64,000 bases of DNA from an uncultured Latescibacterota bacterium (GCA_951812755.1 OX638329.1:915339-979338); one strand, 5' to 3'. Positions 17,752 through 27,667 are shown, counted from the stretch's first letter. Made by a program: numbers and translations. The notes: generated by a model from the letters alone, not told the origin.

Positions 17752-19764
17752 ATGATTTATGACCAATATTCCAAATGTCGCCTCTTCACACTCAGTATCG
17801 CCTGTTTGCTGAGCCTTCTGCTTTTGATTTCTCCCTTGTCCCTTTTTTCACAGGATAGTAGCCCGCCTTCTTCGGACTTTAACAGCAACGGGACTGTGGA
17901 TATTCCCGATTTTTTGCTCTTTGTCGATGTGTTTGGGTCAAAGGAAGGTGAAGAGAAGTATGATGAGAAATACGATCTGGATGGGAATGGCGAGATTGGG
18001 ATTCCCGATTTTCTGATCTTTGTGGATAACTTCGGCAAGAAGGTGAGCAACACGCCTGTTTCTACGCCAGAGCCTCCCGGGACGGGATCAGAAGATGAGA
18101 ATATGTTAACTGCTGCAGTGCCTTCGAATGTTGTGGTGGAAAATGGTGATAGCAAATTGACAGTGCGCTGGGATGCTATGTCCGACGAGGAAGGCAAGCC
18201 GTCTATAACCGGGTATGAGGTGGGTTATCGGGAGCGCGATGCCGAGGATAGCGATGAATGGTCAGGTATTCAGAAGACAAGCAATCGGTTGGATACGAGT
18301 GTGACGATCATGGATTTGCTCAACGGTCAAGCGTATTTGGTGAGCGTGCGCACGCTCGTCGATGGCGGCGGGAGTGAGTGGTCCTCGCCTGTTTTAGGCA
18401 TTCCTGTGATACCGGCAGCGGGGCCAGTATTTATAGGTGGCGGGGGAGGTGGAGGTGGTAGTAGTGGTGGAGGTGGTAGTAGTGGTGACAGTGGCACCGA
18501 AGGTACTGCCGCGGTCGTCGAGACTCCACCGCCGACGCCACAGGTGACAATTTCGGCGGGTACTACACCCGTGACTGAGGGTACTGCTGCGACGTTTACA
18601 ATCACCGCGTCCTCAGCGCCGACTTCTGACCTGACGGTGAATGTGGATGTGGACGTCACCTATGCCGACCATCTGACCAGTGAGACACCACCCTCGACGG
18701 TGACGATCAAAGCCAACGAGACCACTGCTACGCTGACGGTCGCAACGGACGATGATGATGTAGTTGAGATCAGTGGTCAGGTAATCGCGGAAGTGCAGAC
18801 CGGGACAGGCTACACGGTGGGCAGTACATCTTCTGCGAGAGTGATCGTTCAGAGCGATGACCGTTGGACGCCGGTGGCTTCAATAGAGATCGATCCCAGT
18901 TCGATAGAATTCTCGAAGGTAGATAATTCTGTCGCCTTGACGGCACGCATCCTGGACGAGAACGGCGACGAGACTCGGGCCTCGTCCTGGGGGTGGTCTT
19001 CATCCGACGAGGGAGTGGCGACAGTAAGTACTCGTACTACTGCCACGCCGATAAGGGCGTGGGTGAGGTCTATTGGAGCCGGGAGCACCACGATAACACT
19101 GAGCGCAAGCGGGAGAGGAGGAACGGCGACCGGGACAGTCGCGGTGACGGTGACGATATCCGGGTCCTGGGTGGAGATCTCACCGGGTTCGCTGACCTTT
19201 GAAGCGCTGGGCGAGACCCAAACGGTGACGGTCAAGGTCCTGGATGAGAATGGCGATGAGGACACTGAAGCGTCATGGGAGGCCTTCGTGTTGTTCTCTG
19301 TAGTGGATGGTGGGAAAATCGGGGATGGAGGAATAGACTTAAAGGAGGTGGGTGGTGGCCTGGAGATCACGGCGAAGCAAACAGGGAGCGGAAATGTTAC
19401 GATAAGTTCGGGCAGTGCCGAACCCGCCATTCTGTTCGTGACGGTGTATCAAAAAGCAGCGTCTCTGGAGCTTTCGCCAAGTTCGGTGAGCCTGGCGGTA
19501 GGCGGGACGGTGACGCTGAGTGCGGCAATCGCGGACGCGAACGGCCATGACATGGGGAAGGTGAACGTGGGTAAAGGAGGTCTCGTGGTGTATTGGGAAA
19601 CAAGCGACTCGACGGTGGCGACGGTCGATGGTGTTACTAAAGACGACGAGAATACGGGCGGCACTGCTACGGTTACCGCGGTGGCCGCCGGTACTGTCAC
19701 GATCACTGGGCGTCATGCCGGAACCGTTGTGGGTACGGCTACGGTGACGGTGACAAGCAACTGA
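17752..19764 (+). CDS. Secreted dockerin-like / FnIII / Calx-beta / Big2 surface protein
   Basis: 670 residues from ATG 17752 (GGAG 7 bases upstream). Signal peptide 1-34. A paired EF-hand module follows: DFNSNGTVDIPDFLLF (42-57) and DLDGNGEIGIPDFLIF (75-90). A fibronectin type III domain spans about 122-220, then a Gly/Ser linker (GGGGGGGGSSGGGG). A Calx-beta domain covers about 270-370, and three Big2-type immunoglobulin-like domains follow (each with VTLSA / TVTVK and VATV or VTIT strands) to the end. This is a modular cell-surface or secreted scaffold. The EF-hand pair also opens the protein at 23037-24584. It is followed by a rho-independent terminator. Confidence 0.85.
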   Translation: MIYDQYSKCRLFTLSIACLLSLLLLISPLSLFSQDSSPPSSDFNSNGTVDIPDFLLFVDVFGSKEGEEKYDEKYDLDGNGEIGIPDFLIFVDNFGKKVSNTPVSTPEPPGTGSEDENMLTAAVPSNVVVENGDSKLTVRWDAMSDEEGKPSITGYEVGYRERDAEDSDEWSGIQKTSNRLDTSVTIMDLLNGQAYLVSVRTLVDGGGSEWSSPVLGIPVIPAAGPVFIGGGGGGGGSSGGGGSSGDSGTEGTAAVVETPPPTPQVTISAGTTPVTEGTAATFTITASSAPTSDLTVNVDVDVTYADHLTSETPPSTVTIKANETTATLTVATDDDDVVEISGQVIAEVQTGTGYTVGSTSSARVIVQSDDRWTPVASIEIDPSSIEFSKVDNSVALTARILDENGDETRASSWGWSSSDEGVATVSTRTTATPIRAWVRSIGAGSTTITLSASGRGGTATGTVAVTVTISGSWVEISPGSLTFEALGETQTVTVKVLDENGDEDTEASWEAFVLFSVVDGGKIGDGGIDLKEVGGGLEITAKQTGSGNVTISSGSAEPAILFVTVYQKAASLELSPSSVSLAVGGTVTLSAAIADANGHDMGKVNVGKGGLVVYWETSDSTVATVDGVTKDDENTGGTATVTAVAAGTVTITGRHAGTVVGTATVTVTSN

Positions 19765-19880
19765 TGTGGTTGAGGGGCCTTTCGCGTGATCGGTTCGTTG
19801 ATGGTTTATGTATGGTGGCCCCATTTGGACTTGAAGCCTATGCTGTTGCAGGGAAACGATGAGTCGCTGACAGCATGTAG

Positions 19881-19919
19881 CGGCGCTGGTGATATTTATC
19901 GCCAGTGCCGCCTTTTTTT
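19881..19919 (+). terminator. Rho-independent terminator before sensor kinase gene
   Basis: CGGCGCTGGTGA and TCGCCAGTGCCG form a 12-bp stem, followed by CCTTTTTTT. It ends transcription from the surface-protein gene and lies only 15 bp before the kinase start, so it could also attenuate kinase expression. Confidence 0.82.
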
Positions 19920-19933
19920 ATAAAGGGATTGAA

Positions 19934-22900
19934 ATGATTGACCAATATACAAAATGTCTGATTTTTCTGATGCTCGTGGGTGCGAGTGCGTGTTTTGCGG
20001 CAGAGCCTTTTACGCCTCGTCATCCAGACCCTGTGCATGAGTCCTGGCGCTGGCGATCTTTTCCAGAATTGAAGGGGCAGGGGTTGTCGTGTTTGGCGCA
20101 GGATGGGGATGGCAATTTTTTATTTGGGACGGATGAGGGTATCTATCGCTATGACGGAATAAACTGGCATCTCTTTCCGTTTGATGAGGGGATGGTTGGA
20201 GCGCGGATCAACGCGCTTTATGTCGCTCGGGACGGAAGTGTTTATGTGGGGTCTGATCGGGGTGTTGGTCGTTTCGAGAATGGGATGTGGGAACGGGTAT
20301 TTCCATCTGAGGGAGAATGGAATACATGGGATTTGATGGAGGCACGGGATGGGAGTTTGTGGGCGGGTACGGAATGGGGTGCGCTCAGGTTGACGCCGGA
20401 TGGGGCAAGGCTGTATGTGGCTGCGGAAGATACAACAGGTATTCGGAAGATGGTATCCGATGCCGTGACTTTTGTTGCGGTTCCAGGTCGCGTTTTGCCC
20501 GGGAGGCCCGATCAGCGTTTTATGGTGTATGATGTGTGTGAAGCACCGGACGGAGCGATCTGGTTTGGAGATCTCCACGGCGATTTGATTCGATTCACAT
20601 CAGGAGATGTTTATCAACGTTTTGACGGGGAGATAGATCAGGGCGTGTATCCGAGTATTTGTGTGACAGGAGACGGCGCTGTTTGGGTTGTGTATGGCGA
20701 TAATAGCAAGAGTATCAACCGGTTTGACGGCGAGAAGTGGGAAGCTTTTGAAATTGGTGATGTCAGGCGTGTTCACCATTATACATCGATCATAGAAAGC
20801 CGCGATGGGACGCTCTGGATTGGCGGTAGTCGTCTGATTGTCCATAAGGATGGTGTGTGGCGCATCTATGATCCGAAGGATACTGTGCCTTTGCCTTCGA
20901 ACCGCATGGAACTTCACGAGGCGGCGGATGGGGCGCTATGGATTATGGGAAGGGGAGAGGAGACCGTGCGTTTGGATCTGGGTGAGAGCTACTATCAGAC
21001 TTATGAGGGTCTCATTTTTCAGTGTGAGACCGACGGGGCACAGTGGTTTATCTCGCAAGATAACGGTGTTGTGCGTCGTGATGGGCAGGGGTGGACGCGG
21101 TTTGGTGTGGTGGATGGTTTGATGGATATGCCGAGTAAGCTGATTGTGACCCGAGAGGGCGCGTTGTGGGCTGCGGGGAGTCATGAGCATGTCGCCGCTA
21201 CAGCGCGGTTGGATGGTTATAGATGGGTTATGGAACGCCATCCCTATCTTTCATGGAGTGTTGATCCGCGCGCGGTTTACGAAGCGTTCGATGGCACTTT
21301 GTGGTTTGCCGCGGCGGCGGATTGGTGGTTATATGGCTTTCTCGGCGGGGTTGTGGTATTTGATGGGACGAGCTGGACGCATCACATTCCTCCGAGTATG
21401 ACGAGTTATGCTTATGGGATCGGGCAGAGTTCTGATGGGGTCTTGTGGTTTGGCGGGCAACTGTTCGGTTTTGACGGGACGCGAGAGGTGCAATTTACTG
21501 GACCGGGGGAACTGACCAAAGATTTTATTGATGTTGTTTATACCGCGCCACAGGGAGACCTCTATCTGGGGTCTCGAGCTTTTGGGATATCCCGGTATGA
21601 TGGGAGGACCTGGCAGCGGTTCGATTATGGAGACGGGTTGGCGGACAACAGGGTTCACAGCATTTTCCAGGATCGAGATGGCGCGATCTGGGTGGGGACA
21701 GCAGAGGGTGTCAGCCGGTTTGATGGGCGCACCTGGTTCCCGCAAGTCTTACCTCGTAAGCTCCCGCGCACGGAGTTTTACGATCCGATTCTTCAGTCTG
21801 GAGATGGAAAATTCTGGCTCAATTTTGTATCTGATACAGATGCCTGGATCAGACGATCAGAACCTGAGCGTGTAGCAACGCCTTATACCCTGCGTACTAT
21901 TCGATATGTGCCAGAGACCGACCCACCTGAGGCCCTGATGACCATTGCTCCGGATGAAGTTTCTCAGGGCGGAATGATAACTTTCGCCTGGACAGGGATA
22001 GATCTTTGGCGAAACACATTGCGCGAAGATCTGCAATACGCCCATCGTTTGGACGGTGGGGCGTGGTCGCCGTATGGCGGGAACACGATCCGATCTTTTG
22101 AGGGTTTGGATGTAGGGACGCATCTGTTTGAGGTTAAGGCGCGCGATCTGGCGTTTAACGAAGATCCCACACCGGCTGTGAAGTCGTTTCGCGTTGTTCC
22201 GCAGGTGTGGCGCCGTCCGTGGTTTATTGGGTTGATTCTGGGATTTGTGGTCATCACGGGGTATCTGATCACGCGGATTATTGTGAGGGATCGGAGATTG
22301 CGGCAGGCAAATGAAGATCTCGCATCTGCTAACGAGACGCAGCTTTTGCAGTCCGCGCGTCTGGTGTCGCTGGGGCAGATGACTGCGGGCGTGGCGCACG
22401 AACTCAATCAGCCGCTGACGGTTGTCGAGACAACGGCTGGGGATATTTGTTTGCGTTTGATGGAGGGTAGGCCGCTTGAGACAGACGAGTTGAGGGAGAT
22501 GATGGAGGATGTTCGGGATGTGGTCGATAGGATGGCGGGTACTGTTGATCACTTGCGCGTGTTTTCGCGCGATGTGTCCGAGGAGCCGCGTCAGGCGATG
22601 GATGTGAATGAGGTGATCGAGAGTGGTCTGAGGTTGATGGGTACACAGCTTGGAAATCACGGGGTCGATCTGGTGCTGGATCTTTCTGACGCGCTTCCAA
22701 AGGTCTGGGGGCATCCGCATCCGCTCGAGCAGGTGGTTCTCAATTTGCTGTCGAATGCTCGGGATGCCGTGGATGATCGCGCTGAGATGGAGGGGGCGGG
22801 TTATGATAAGCGGGTCTGGATCAGAACGCACGTTGAGGACGATGCGGTTGTTATTGAGGTGGAGGATAATGGGGTTGGGATGGATGAAACGATCCGGCAG

Positions 22901-23065
22901 CGTCTTTTTGAGCCGTTTTTTACGACAAAAGAGGCCGATCGGGGTACGGGTTTGGGGTTGTCGATTATTTATGCTATTGTTCGCAAGCACGAAGGACAGA
23001 TCACCGTGGAGAGTGAGGTGGGTGTGGGGACGATGTTCAGGGTGGTGTTGCCGGTGGTGGAGTAG
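19934..23065 (+). CDS. Sensor histidine kinase with Reg_prop propeller and Y_Y_Y domain
   Basis: 1,043 residues from ATG 19934 (AAAGGG upstream). Signal peptide about 1-23. A periplasmic propeller follows with many two-component-propeller repeats (W-F--DGLxxNxVxxI-like; examples DGTLWIGG, DGAIWVGTAEGVSRFDG). A Y_Y_Y-like domain lies at about 660-750 and a membrane helix at about 761-784. The kinase core has HisKA SLGQMTAGVAHELNQPL (His822) and HATPase boxes NLLSNARDAV, VEDNGVGMD and GTGLGLSI. The ELNQPL form is typical of NtrB/DctB-type kinases, which pair with NtrC-type regulators such as the one at 30889. Unlike many Reg_prop hybrids it carries no receiver or HTH. It overlaps the convergent gene by 29 bp. 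Ligands are likely polysaccharide-derived, by family analogy only. Confidence 0.9.
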   Translation: MIDQYTKCLIFLMLVGASACFAAEPFTPRHPDPVHESWRWRSFPELKGQGLSCLAQDGDGNFLFGTDEGIYRYDGINWHLFPFDEGMVGARINALYVARDGSVYVGSDRGVGRFENGMWERVFPSEGEWNTWDLMEARDGSLWAGTEWGALRLTPDGARLYVAAEDTTGIRKMVSDAVTFVAVPGRVLPGRPDQRFMVYDVCEAPDGAIWFGDLHGDLIRFTSGDVYQRFDGEIDQGVYPSICVTGDGAVWVVYGDNSKSINRFDGEKWEAFEIGDVRRVHHYTSIIESRDGTLWIGGSRLIVHKDGVWRIYDPKDTVPLPSNRMELHEAADGALWIMGRGEETVRLDLGESYYQTYEGLIFQCETDGAQWFISQDNGVVRRDGQGWTRFGVVDGLMDMPSKLIVTREGALWAAGSHEHVAATARLDGYRWVMERHPYLSWSVDPRAVYEAFDGTLWFAAAADWWLYGFLGGVVVFDGTSWTHHIPPSMTSYAYGIGQSSDGVLWFGGQLFGFDGTREVQFTGPGELTKDFIDVVYTAPQGDLYLGSRAFGISRYDGRTWQRFDYGDGLADNRVHSIFQDRDGAIWVGTAEGVSRFDGRTWFPQVLPRKLPRTEFYDPILQSGDGKFWLNFVSDTDAWIRRSEPERVATPYTLRTIRYVPETDPPEALMTIAPDEVSQGGMITFAWTGIDLWRNTLREDLQYAHRLDGGAWSPYGGNTIRSFEGLDVGTHLFEVKARDLAFNEDPTPAVKSFRVVPQVWRRPWFIGLILGFVVITGYLITRIIVRDRRLRQANEDLASANETQLLQSARLVSLGQMTAGVAHELNQPLTVVETTAGDICLRLMEGRPLETDELREMMEDVRDVVDRMAGTVDHLRVFSRDVSEEPRQAMDVNEVIESGLRLMGTQLGNHGVDLVLDLSDALPKVWGHPHPLEQVVLNLLSNARDAVDDRAEMEGAGYDKRVWIRTHVEDDAVVIEVEDNGVGMDETIRQRLFEPFFTTKEADRGTGLGLSIIYAIVRKHEGQITVESEVGVGTMFRVVLPVVE

Positions 23066-24584
23066 CAGGGTTTTCTATATAGGAGGCATAAGCCGATCGC
23101 ACGATTTCTTCGGACCGCTTGCCGCGGATGGCATAATTGCGGCGGCGTGCCCAGTATCTCGCCCATTGTTCGTTGCTGGCTATCCAATTATCCCAATAGA
23201 AGACACCATTTACTATTCCGGGGTACTGGTCTATGGTGTTGATGAGTGCCTCGTAGATGTTGGCCTGAGTTTCTCGCCCGTCATCCAGTCCATTGCGGTT
23301 TGAGTCGGTAAATACGAATCGTCGGTTTTGCGCTGATGTATCACCTGGTCGTTCGGGTGTTTCAACCACATCCATAGCACCGTATTCGGTAAACACAATG
23401 GGCCGGTCGGGATTTGTGTTCGCAAGCGGAATAAGCTGATTTTGGAATATCCACCTGTAACGCGCCTGGAAACTCTCGACGCTCAGTACCGTTGACGGAC
23501 GCGAGTCCGTCAGTGGAAACCACGCACTGATCCCCACGATGTCGAGATCGAGGTCTGCCCATAGATGACCTGCGCCCGATCCCGGTCCGTAAAAATGGGA
23601 TGCTGTGAGTACGTCGTAGTGCATGTCATAGGTTAGCAGGCCACTGTACACGGCGCGCACACTTTCCACCATTGATCTGAGTTCTCGGCCAAAATCATTT
23701 GTCATATAACGTCCTGAACGCGTGCGAAAGAGCCGGTCAGTCTCCGTGCCCAAAGAGTATAAACGCACGCCTTCGTCCTCTGCTATTCTGGCAAAGTGTA
23801 CCGCCTGTTGCGTATAGGTTGCCCAAAATTCGGCGACAAAACGCTGGTGATTTGGATGATCGGGACGCCAGGGCCAGTATTGGGGCAATATCTTCCCGAA
23901 GACATTCGGATCATCGGGAGGAACGCCGGTAGGTGCCGGGTCTCCGAGTTGCCACCTCCGTACCGGGCGTGCGGCGGTTTCAGCCTCATAGGCCTCGAAT
24001 GCCAGGGTCAGATATACGTCAATCCCGTGATTTCTAAATTCCCGGATCAATTGTCTGAGTGCGCTATCTGAAAAAGTGCGAATATCTACATTTGATGAGT
24101 ACACGCGCTCGACCGTGCTGTCCATGCTGTTGTCGTAATGCAGCGCGACGGAAAGGCCGATCCAGTTTATATGCAGGCTCTTTAGCCATTCGATATAGTC
24201 CAGTGGGATGAGCGCTCCAACCCTCCCAGCGGCTTCCCATCTATCTACGACATCGCCAGTATCTCCCCAATTACCCGCGGCATGAATGGCGCGCAGTGGA
24301 AATTTTATTATTGTGTCCATCGTCTGGGGTACTGTTTTCCCAAAGTTGCTGGCAAAGATCAGAAAATCTGAAAAATTAATTGCGCCATCGCCATCCAGAT
24401 CGAATCGGTCTTCATAAGTCTCATCACCACGACTTGTCCCGAAGTGTTCGACAAATAGCAAGAAGTCTGGAAGATCCACAACGCCGTTTTGGTCAAAGTC
24501 GGGGAGAGGGCTGGATTGTGATGCGTGTGCCCAGGTCCATAGACAACTTGCAATGATCACAAGCTGGATACACAAATGCTTCAT
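23037..24584 (-). CDS. Secreted TIM-barrel glycoside hydrolase-like protein with dockerin-like module
   Basis: 515 residues. Signal peptide 1-22. An EF-hand pair follows, DFDQNGVVDLPDFLLF (29-44) and DLDGDGAINFSDFLIF (62-77). The main domain (about 95-500) reads as a GH-A clan TIM barrel. SLGTETD contains Glu281, in the place of the acid/base, and IVFTEYG contains Glu400, in the place of the nucleophile. YSLGTE and FTEYG resemble GH113-like mannanases, but the family assignment is tentative. The C-terminus is a Pro/Thr tail. It is transcribed toward the sensor kinase and overlaps its last 29 bp. Confidence 0.75.
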   Translation of the reverse strand: MKHLCIQLVIIASCLWTWAHASQSSPLPDFDQNGVVDLPDFLLFVEHFGTSRGDETYEDRFDLDGDGAINFSDFLIFASNFGKTVPQTMDTIIKFPLRAIHAAGNWGDTGDVVDRWEAAGRVGALIPLDYIEWLKSLHINWIGLSVALHYDNSMDSTVERVYSSNVDIRTFSDSALRQLIREFRNHGIDVYLTLAFEAYEAETAARPVRRWQLGDPAPTGVPPDDPNVFGKILPQYWPWRPDHPNHQRFVAEFWATYTQQAVHFARIAEDEGVRLYSLGTETDRLFRTRSGRYMTNDFGRELRSMVESVRAVYSGLLTYDMHYDVLTASHFYGPGSGAGHLWADLDLDIVGISAWFPLTDSRPSTVLSVESFQARYRWIFQNQLIPLANTNPDRPIVFTEYGAMDVVETPERPGDTSAQNRRFVFTDSNRNGLDDGRETQANIYEALINTIDQYPGIVNGVFYWDNWIASNEQWARYWARRRNYAIRGKRSEEIVRSAYASYIENPATPPPATPP

Positions 24585-24611
24585 ACTTCACCTTTTCTAA
24601 GTAGTAGATAC

Positions 24612-24955
24612 AACGTCATGTGTGACTTCAAGATCAAAGGTCAAATGAGCACTGTCATTCTGAGCGGAGCGCAGCGGAGTCGAAGAATCTGCTGTCTAAA
24701 CAGTGTGCATGGGTAACAGATGCTTCGTCAGCCTAGCGCATCTCGGCAAAAGAAACTGGTCATATCAATTTGACTTGCGGTTGTCATTGCGGCATGGTTT
24801 AAGCCGCAATCCAGAAGGTTTTGATGTTCACTTCTATATGTCGCAAGACTTACGCCACGATGCACTAGCGGGTGTTGGGCGCAGAAGGTTCATTGCGCCC
24901 GCCTCAGCATGACAGGGTGTATAGCGTATTTATTTTTAAAGTCACACATCGCGTT
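24612..24955. repeat. Family A copy 2, interrupted by a family B element
   Basis: The ends AACGTCATGTGTGACTT and (inverted) AACGCGATGTGTGACTT match copy 1. The flanks repeat AGATAC(AA) on both sides. The interior follows copy 1 until 24735, where the B element begins, and resumes at 24866 with GCGGGTGTTGGGCGCAGAAG. Confidence 0.85.
24736..24865. repeat. Family B copy 3, nested in family A
   Basis: 130 bp from GCGCATCTCGGC to CGATGCAC, flanked by TA at 24734-24735 and 24866-24867. Removing it with one TA restores the uninterrupted family A sequence seen at 8840-9075, direct evidence of insertion at a TA dinucleotide. Confidence 0.85.
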
Positions 24956-25085
24956 AGATACAATGAAAATATATTGAAAATCGAATTTATCAAGACCGAT
25001 TTTGCATCTCTCATGCAGTGTAAATGTGCGGACTTGTGTAAATTATCACAAATAAAAATAATAATTTATATTAATTTTTGTTTTT

Positions 25086-25160
25086 ACAACAAATCGGTTG
25101 ACAACAGATTTGTTGTTTAATATATTATTACAACAAACTCGTTGACAACAATTTTGTTGA
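25086..25160 (+). promoter_or_regulatory. Promoter and tandem operator palindromes of ATPase cassette 1
   Basis: Two near-perfect 31-bp palindromes, 25086-25116 and 25130-25160, share the layout CAACAAA-N4-GTTGACAAC-N4-TTTGTTG. They contain four CAAC-N6-GTTG sites. The first overlaps a near-consensus sigma-70 promoter, TTGACA (25098-25103), 17-bp spacer, TATATT (25121-25126). A repressor bound here would block the promoter. The same CAAC-N6-GTTG motif occurs twice upstream of the paralogue at 28325. Confidence 0.75.
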
Positions 25161-25182
25161 ATAAAAAAGAAAGCGAGGAGCA

Positions 25183-25442
25183 ATGAATTCATCAACCGGC
25201 CGCTGGGTAAGCGGCGATAACTTTTTTGATCGCGAACGCGAGTTGCAGATATTGGAGACGCGGGTCCGCGACCGCAACCACATATTGTTGACTGGTCAGC
25301 GGCGCATCTCGAAGATAGTGACGATGGGTATCGCTTTCCATCGCGCCTGCTTAAGGACTGGTGGTCAGCGCGTTTCCGCGATCACCACATCTCCCTCGAA
25401 AACCGCCATTCTGACGACGAATCACCGGGAGACGCGCAATGA
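25183..25442 (+). pseudogene. Internally deleted ATPase gene, partner of cassette 1
   Basis: Behind GAGGAG, ATG 25183 opens a frame that reads GRWVSGDNFFDRERELQILETR and HILLTGQRRI. This is the N-terminus of an AAA-type ATPase up to the start of its Walker A (GQRRIGKT expected). The frame then breaks. A second frame (from about 25305) reads HLEDSDDGYRFPSRLLKDWW and ends in ESPGDAQ, a typical C-terminus of the same kind of ATPase, with its TGA overlapping the ATG of the next gene. The whole centre is missing and the halves are out of frame, so this is a remnant. Its promoter and coupling to the next gene persist. Confidence 0.75.
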
Positions 25443-27535
25443 ACAAGTCTAATCAACGAATTCGCAAGTTCAATCCGGGAACATTCCAATCCGACGAAGA
25501 AGTGATTGAGCAGTTTGAGGTCAGGAAACGCGAACTCGATATCGTGCTTGAGGTCCTGCGCGGAAATATCGATTCACCATCGTGCCAGCACGTTCTGGTC
25601 GTTGCGCCTCGGGGGCGGGGAAAGACTATGTTACTCGCGCGGATCGCGGCGGAGTTAAACCCTCAGATCGCGGCAGATTTGAAAATTGATGACAAACTCT
25701 CTGAGTGTCTTCTGCCTGTTCGATTCATGGAAGAGAGTCACGAGATATTCAATATCGCTGATTTCTGGCTCGAAACCTTGTTTTACCTTGCGCGGGAGAG
25801 CGTTAAGCACGATTCTGCCCTCGCACTGGAACTGCGAGAAACGCACGCCGACCTGATCGATCACTGGCCCGAGAAAATGCCCGCGGATCGCGTTCTTGCC
25901 ACTGTTCTGGACGCAGCAGACCGACTGGGCAAGAAACTCGTTCTCATGGTCGAGAACCTGCAGACGCTCTGCGAAGACGTAGATGAAGATTTCGGCTGGC
26001 AGCTACGCGGCACATTGCAATCAGAGCCTCAGATTATGCTGCTCGCCACCGCCACGAGTCGCTTCAAGGGTCTGGACGATGCGGAGGAGCCATTCTTCGA
26101 GCAGTTCCGGATACTGGATCTGGAACCATTGAATACCGAAGAATGCCGCCATCTGTGGCAGGTCGCCACCGGCGACGCGGTGAGCGAAGACGGGATCAGA
26201 CCGCTCGAGATTCTGACCGGAGGTAGTCCTCGCCTTCTGGTAATTGTCGCCGGGTTCGCGCAGCACCGATCACTGTGCCAGTTGATGGAAGAACTGGTGA
26301 CGCTGATTGACGAGCATACCGAATATTTCCGCGGTCATCTGGAGGTCTTGCCTAAGAGCGAACGTCGCGTGTACCTTTCGGTGATTGACCTTTGGCAGCC
26401 GTCGAGTGCGGGCGAGATTGCAGTGCGGGCACGCATGGATGTTCGGTACGTATCGACCATGCTCGGACGATTGGCCAACCGGGGTGCGGTCATCTTTGAG
26501 GGTACTGGCAGAAAACGACTGCACGTTGCCTCCGAACGTCTCTACAGCATCTACTACAAGATACGGCGCGAACGCGATGAGGTGGCGGTTGTAGCAAATC
26601 TAATCCACTTTATGGCAGTGTTCTATAGCGAAGCGGAATTGGCTAAAATGTCCGACAAGCTGATTGCGGAGGCGGCGCGATTACCGGTGATTCGCGAGGG
26701 TTTTGAACGGGCAATCGCTGAACAGCCGCAAGTCGGCAATGTGTTCTCTAACATAGTACGGCCAAGCATTGATCAGGCATCTAACCTCGCTACGTCAATC
26801 GAGAATGAGAGCGTCGAACGACTGTTCGAAGAGATTACTACAGCTTTAACAGAAGGGGCATTCGAGAAGGTTATCGAGACTGTGGGGCAAGCTTTTACTG
26901 CTCGGAGTGCAAATTGGTCTCGAGTGCCAGAACCATTAATAGCTTTGGCATTTATTCACAAGGCGTTAGCACACGAACAACTGAGCGATTACGCTGCGGC
27001 GGTAGAGAGTTACGATGAAGTGATCGCACGCTTTGGTGATAGTGATGTTCCCTATCTCCAGGTTCTGGTCGCTTTGGCGTTGTGCAAAAAGGGTATAGGA
27101 CAAATCAATATGGACCAGGTGGAAGAAGCGCTACACACATGTGAAGAGATTGAAATAAGACTCGGTGCCTTGACTGGCAATGAGAAGATCGAGTTTACAT
27201 GGCGCGTAAGGTATGTGCAGGCTTTGGCACTGATGGCCCAGAAAAAATATCGAGTCGCCATGGACGTGTTTAGATCGGCGTATGCTGCGTTCCCACTCAA
27301 CAATGAAGTAACCATGGACGATATGCAAAAAATTGTGCCCGATTTTATTGCAAATGGTGCTTCGGAACGCGAGCTTTTAGAAATCCTGTCCAGCGATAGG
27401 GAGAAAGCGGACGCATTAGTACCCCTTATCGTTGCTCTGAGACTACGTACCGGCGAGGAGGTTCGTGCGCCTGTGGAAGTCCTTGAGGTCGCGAAGGATA
27501 TTGACAAGGATATCGAGAGGAGAATGGCGGGTTGA
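25439..27535 (+). CDS. P-loop ATPase with winged helix and TPR-like repeats, paralogue 1
   Basis: 698 residues. Walker A APRGRGKT is at 56-63. The hydrophobic strand KKLVLMVEN (166-174) carries Glu in place of the usual Walker B Asp. Sensor strand QIMLLATATSR is at 198-208 and a GGSPR box at 261-265, as in Orc/STAND-like ATPases. A winged helix follows at about 308-378 (SAGEIAVRARMDVRYVSTMLGRL). A helical TPR-like region fills the C-terminal half, with one clear unit near 515-560 (YAAAVESYDEVIARFGDS). The ATG overlaps the stop of the decayed upstream ATPase (ATGA), and GGGAG precedes it. It is an uncharacterised family; a regulatory or defence ATPase role is inferred. A strong terminator follows. 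Confidence 0.85.
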   Translation: MNKSNQRIRKFNPGTFQSDEEVIEQFEVRKRELDIVLEVLRGNIDSPSCQHVLVVAPRGRGKTMLLARIAAELNPQIAADLKIDDKLSECLLPVRFMEESHEIFNIADFWLETLFYLARESVKHDSALALELRETHADLIDHWPEKMPADRVLATVLDAADRLGKKLVLMVENLQTLCEDVDEDFGWQLRGTLQSEPQIMLLATATSRFKGLDDAEEPFFEQFRILDLEPLNTEECRHLWQVATGDAVSEDGIRPLEILTGGSPRLLVIVAGFAQHRSLCQLMEELVTLIDEHTEYFRGHLEVLPKSERRVYLSVIDLWQPSSAGEIAVRARMDVRYVSTMLGRLANRGAVIFEGTGRKRLHVASERLYSIYYKIRRERDEVAVVANLIHFMAVFYSEAELAKMSDKLIAEAARLPVIREGFERAIAEQPQVGNVFSNIVRPSIDQASNLATSIENESVERLFEEITTALTEGAFEKVIETVGQAFTARSANWSRVPEPLIALAFIHKALAHEQLSDYAAAVESYDEVIARFGDSDVPYLQVLVALALCKKGIGQINMDQVEEALHTCEEIEIRLGALTGNEKIEFTWRVRYVQALALMAQKKYRVAMDVFRSAYAAFPLNNEVTMDDMQKIVPDFIANGASERELLEILSSDREKADALVPLIVALRLRTGEEVRAPVEVLEVAKDIDKDIERRMAG

Positions 27536-27553
27536 AATGATGTCGATAATCAT

Positions 27554-27597
27554 TAAAAAAAAGCCCAACGGTCTATAGGAGGCCGTTGGGCTTTTTG
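27554..27597 (+). terminator. Rho-independent terminator after ATPase paralogue 1
   Basis: AGCCCAACGG and CCGTTGGGCT form a perfect stem with a loop of about 11 bases, preceded by an A-run and followed by TTTTT. The A-run makes it potentially bidirectional. A copy of the right arm and flank (GACCGTTGGGCTTTTGTGTGG) recurs at about 28147-28167, upstream of the paralogue. Confidence 0.88.
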
Positions 27598-27667
27598 TGT
27601 GGTTTTCTATGCTCATTACATTCAGTACTCTTTCAAAAAAATTTGTTGATATGTTTTTTCGATAGAC

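Noticed and set aside
21857-22990. 377-codon minus-strand frame inside the sensor kinase gene
   Set aside because: Antisense to the HisKA/HATPase region with unmistakable kinase motifs on the plus strand.
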